Source of the DNA: Planctomycetaceae bacterium | GTDB lineage: Bacteria; Planctomycetota; Planctomycetia; Planctomycetales; Planctomycetaceae | Reading direction: 5' to 3' | Length of the DNA: 64,000 nucleotides | Assembly (NCBI GenBank): GCA_021732995.1 | Contig: JAKFWA010000053.1 | Span: forward strand, 29,202 to 93,201 | Shown here: piece by piece, positions 62,765 through 64,000 of the stretch | Position numbering within the stretch: position 1 is the first letter of the stretch | Layout of the letters: each line of letters begins with the position of its first letter | Made by a program: the position numbers and the translations under genes | The notes under the pieces: generated by a model | Seen by the model: the letters and a program-made list of their open reading frames with translations, nothing else | What the model was told of the DNA's origin: nothing | Database searches by the model: none

Positions 62765-62833
62765 TTGCGGGTTCGGGAGTCGCACCCGACAGGCAAGGCT
62801 TATGAGACCTCGCTGAGCTCTGGCCCACCCGCA
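62765..62833 (-). tRNA. tRNA-Met(CAT)-like, compressed D arm
   Basis: 69 bases. Acceptor TGCGGGT/ACCCGCA perfect; anticodon stem GAGGT/GCCTT with loop CTCATAA gives CAT. Only about 15 bases lie between acceptor and anticodon stem; they can form GGGC/GCTC with a four-base loop, lacking the conserved GG. The T loop reads TGCGACT instead of TTCGAxT. Position 8 is G. Confidence 0.6.
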
Positions 62834-62854
62834 CAACGAAAAACACAATCAAAG

Positions 62855-62936
62855 TGACCAAGGGGAGAGTCGAACTCCCATGCCTTAATGGCGCGGCGTT
62901 CTGAGCACCGTGTGTCTACCATTCTACCACTTGGCC
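62855..62936 (-). tRNA. tRNA-Leu(CAG)
   Basis: 82 bases with a long variable arm (class II). Acceptor GGCCAAG/CTTGGTC, anticodon stem CGGTG/CGCCG with loop CTCAGAA (CAG), T stem GGGAG/CTCCC with TTCGACT. Confidence 0.9.
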
Positions 62937-62954
62937 ATATTACACATCAATAAG

Positions 62955-63025
62955 CAGCCCGTGCGGGAATCGAACCCGCGCACTCGGATCGAAAGTCCGA
63001 TATCCTTCCACTAGACGAACGGGCC
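62955..63025 (-). tRNA. tRNA-Glu(TTC)
   Basis: 71 bases. Acceptor GGCCCGT/ACGGGCT with G1-U72, anticodon stem TCGGA/TCCGA with loop CTTTCGA (TTC), T stem GCGGG/CCCGC with TTCGATT. D arm GTCTAGTGGAAGGATAT is typical of Glu. Confidence 0.9.
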
Positions 63026-63056
63026 AGATAATTCATTATCAAGCGGATTACAGCAG

Positions 63057-63137
63057 TGCGTCGAGCAGGAGTTGAACCTGCACAGCCAGAGGCGGATGGG
63101 TTACAGCCATCTGGGCTCGCCAGTGCCCAGTCGACGC
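63057..63137 (-). tRNA. tRNA-Tyr(GTA)
   Basis: 81 bases, class II. Acceptor GCGTCGA/TCGACGC, D stem GGGC/GCCC, anticodon stem GATGG/CCATC with loop CTGTAAC (GTA), T loop TTCAACT. Position 8 is C. Confidence 0.88.
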
Positions 63138-63159
63138 AAATTGATACTCATATCTCGAA

Positions 63160-63231
63160 TGATCTTGGATGGACTCGAACCATCGTTGCCTGGGTGTAGG
63201 CCAGGAGTCGTCGCCGCTGGACCACAAGACC
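63160..63231 (-). tRNA. tRNA-Val(TAC) with C33
   Basis: 72 bases. Acceptor GGTCTTG/CAAGATC, anticodon stem CCTGG/CCAGG with loop CCTACAC. The anticodon is TAC, but position 33 is C rather than the nearly universal U. T stem GATGG/CCATC with TTCGAGT is normal. Confidence 0.8.
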
Positions 63232-63247
63232 ATGTATCTGACTCGAG

Positions 63248-63331
63248 CGGAAGCCGTGAGACTCGAACTCACAACGGGCGTGGCCCGCACCTGTTTTCAA
63301 GACAGGCCCCTCATCCAGCCGGATGGCTTCC
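63248..63331 (-). tRNA. tRNA-Ser(TGA)
   Basis: 84 bases, class II. Acceptor GGAAGCC/GGCTTCC, anticodon stem CCTGT/ACAGG with loop CTTGAAA (TGA), T stem GTGAG/CTCAC with TTCGAGT. The D region ATCC-GGCT-GGAT can form a stem with a four-base loop, which is unusual for Ser. Confidence 0.88.
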
Positions 63332-63370
63332 AGTGTTGAAACCTGAAAAATGCTGCGAATTACGCACATG

Positions 63371-63456
63371 CGGAAGCCGTGGGACTCGAACCCACAACGA
63401 GGTGTGACCTCGCACCTGTTTTCGAGACAGGCTCCTCATCCGGCCGGATGACTTCC
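63371..63456 (-). tRNA. tRNA-Ser(CGA)
   Basis: 86 bases, class II, closely related to the Ser(TGA) gene beside it. Acceptor GGAAGTC/GGCTTCC, anticodon loop CTCGAAA (CGA). The D region is ATCC-GGCC-GGAT, again with a possible tetraloop. Confidence 0.88.
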
Positions 63457-63469
63457 GTGGCAATAAAGC

Positions 63470-63542
63470 TGCAGTGGCAGGAATCGAACCTGCGACCTCG
63501 CGATTAACAGTCGCTCGCCAGTACCAACACTGGCTCCACTGC
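63470..63542 (-). tRNA. tRNA-Asn(GTT)
   Basis: 73 bases. Acceptor GCAGTGG/CCACTGC, D stem CCAG/CTGG, anticodon loop CTGTTAA (GTT), T stem GCAGG/CCTGC with TTCGATT. Position 8 is A. Confidence 0.88.
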
Positions 63543-63566
63543 AATATGTATTTGTGACACTCCGAG

Positions 63567-63637
63567 AGCGCTCAGCGGGAGTTGAACCCGCACGTCCGCC
63601 ATGGCAAGGCGACAGGCTACCGCTACATCATGAGCGC
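63567..63637 (-). tRNA. tRNA-Gly(GCC)
   Basis: 71 bases. Acceptor GCGCTCA/TGAGCGC with T as discriminator, as in bacterial tRNA-Gly. Anticodon stem TCGCC/GGCGG with loop TTGCCAT (GCC), T stem GCGGG/CCCGC with TTCAACT. Confidence 0.88.
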
Positions 63638-63650
63638 GCTTCTGTCTTGT

Positions 63651-63708
63651 TGTAGGGCGGACAATCTTGTCCGCCTTCGCTTTGACGGGCAGGATTGTCC
63701 GTCCTACA
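63651..63708. repeat. Inverted repeat inside the tRNA array
   Basis: Arms 63651-63675 and 63684-63708 are near-perfect inverted copies (TGTAGGGCGGACAATC outward), of the same family as 17842-17912 and 57786-57810. The element separates tRNA-Gly from tRNA-Lys(CTT). Confidence 0.85.
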
Positions 63709-63714
63709 TAAGAA

Positions 63715-63787
63715 TGGGATCGGAGAGACTTGAACTCTCACTGCTCCGGGTAAGAACCGGATGTGCTGCCGCTAACACCTCGATCCC
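63715..63787 (-). tRNA. tRNA-Lys(CTT)
   Basis: 73 bases. Acceptor GGGATCG/CGATCCC, anticodon stem TCCGG/CCGGA with loop TTCTTAC (CTT), T stem GAGAG/CTCTC with TTCAAGT. Position 8 is A. Confidence 0.88.
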
Positions 63788-63817
63788 GAAATTGCATATT
63801 TAATCAATGCACTGCAT

Positions 63818-63889
63818 TGAGGTCGGCGGGATTCGAACCCGCGCCGTGCGGATTAAAAGTTCGCTGTGCTACCGCTACACCACGACCTC
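63818..63889 (-). tRNA. tRNA-Lys(TTT)
   Basis: 72 bases. Acceptor GAGGTCG/CGACCTC, D stem GTGT/ACA region, anticodon loop CTTTTAA (TTT) with one mismatch in the stem (GCGAA/TCCGC), T stem GCGGG/CCCGC with TTCGAAT. It is the first tRNA of the array in this window; more may lie beyond the edge. Confidence 0.85.
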
Positions 63890-64000
63890 AGGCTCAGCCG
63901 TTGGACGTGGGTGCGTTTCAAACGATCTATGGCGGGCATGACCTGTTCCTTGGTTTTGAAATAACAAGCGGGTGATAAGCATCGCCCCTCACCCCAAGCC

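Noticed and set aside
62176..62848. Short open frames across the tRNA array
   Set aside because: They run through tRNA stems and repeat tRNA consensus words such as GIEPG; no protein evidence.
62201..63889. rRNA operon associated with the tRNA array
   Set aside because: No 16S, 23S or 5S sequence is seen within or beside the array.

Overview
The window is high-GC chromosomal DNA from a member of the Planctomycetota, probably a Planctomycetaceae-type organism. This follows from lineage-typical families: two YTV-repeat cell-wall proteins, two DUF1501 proteins, a DUF1559 pseudopilin-like protein with its lipoprotein partner, a TIGR03009/LolA-like protein with PASTA domains, a fused AroD-AroE, and a secreted protein with an LEPR-type N-terminus. 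No rRNA, CRISPR array, transposase or integrase was seen. Many intergenic regions carry perfect or near-perfect inverted repeats from several dispersed families.

Layout. 0-3 kb: small stress-type genes (DUF4142, an acidic/aromatic orphan, a 50-aa DUF3309 peptide, a KYTDKQ-type small protein). 3-7 kb: a DUF455 ferritin-like gene coupled to two tandem membrane paralogs, then purA. 7-13 kb: an HDOD-GGDEF regulator, YTV protein 1, rpmB, and a cheX-cheY pair. 13-18 kb: a repeat protein with four SPLELAR-type motifs, a TerC protein, a degenerate SGNH protein, and the PASTA protein. 18-24 kb: rpsO-pnp, then a ketosynthase and an acyl carrier protein, then an extremely acidic protein. 24-30 kb: DUF1559/lipoprotein, a long Ala/Lys/Pro-rich anchored protein, a PilZ protein, a Tat-exported sugar-isomerase-like TIM barrel, and an SxtJ-type membrane protein. 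30-38 kb: treZ, an 1125-aa beta-helix/RTX surface protein, a membrane protein, and a stand-alone DeoR-sensor-like protein. 38-48 kb: an HExxH metallopeptidase, a HEAT-repeat protein, a MacB-type permease and HlyD-type adaptor, a nicotinamide phosphoribosyltransferase and an FHA protein. 48-62 kb: a creatininase-like protein, aroDE, a VWA membrane protein, DUF1501, YTV protein 2, a VOC protein, a PPC-domain protein and a second DUF1501.

The last 1.7 kb (62201-63889) is a dense minus-strand array of 17 tRNA or tRNA-like genes: Lys(TTT), Lys(CTT), Gly(GCC), Asn(GTT), Ser(CGA), Ser(TGA), Val(TAC), Tyr(GTA), Glu(TTC), Leu(CAG), a Met(CAT)-like, a GAG or CGA-like, Ala(TGC), Ser(GCT), Arg(TCG), Gln(TTG) and Arg(GCG) in transcription order. 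No CCA tails are encoded. Several members are structurally odd: a compressed D-arm with a non-TTC T-loop, C at position 33, and tetraloop D-arms. A dispersed inverted repeat sits inside the array. This array is the best candidate for an unusual system here; whether it is a supernumerary array or the cell's main tRNA set cannot be decided from this window.

Gene starts were chosen from ribosome binding sites, family length and overlaps, and several non-ATG starts are likely (purA GTG, pnp TTG, nadV TTG, SxtJ GTG).
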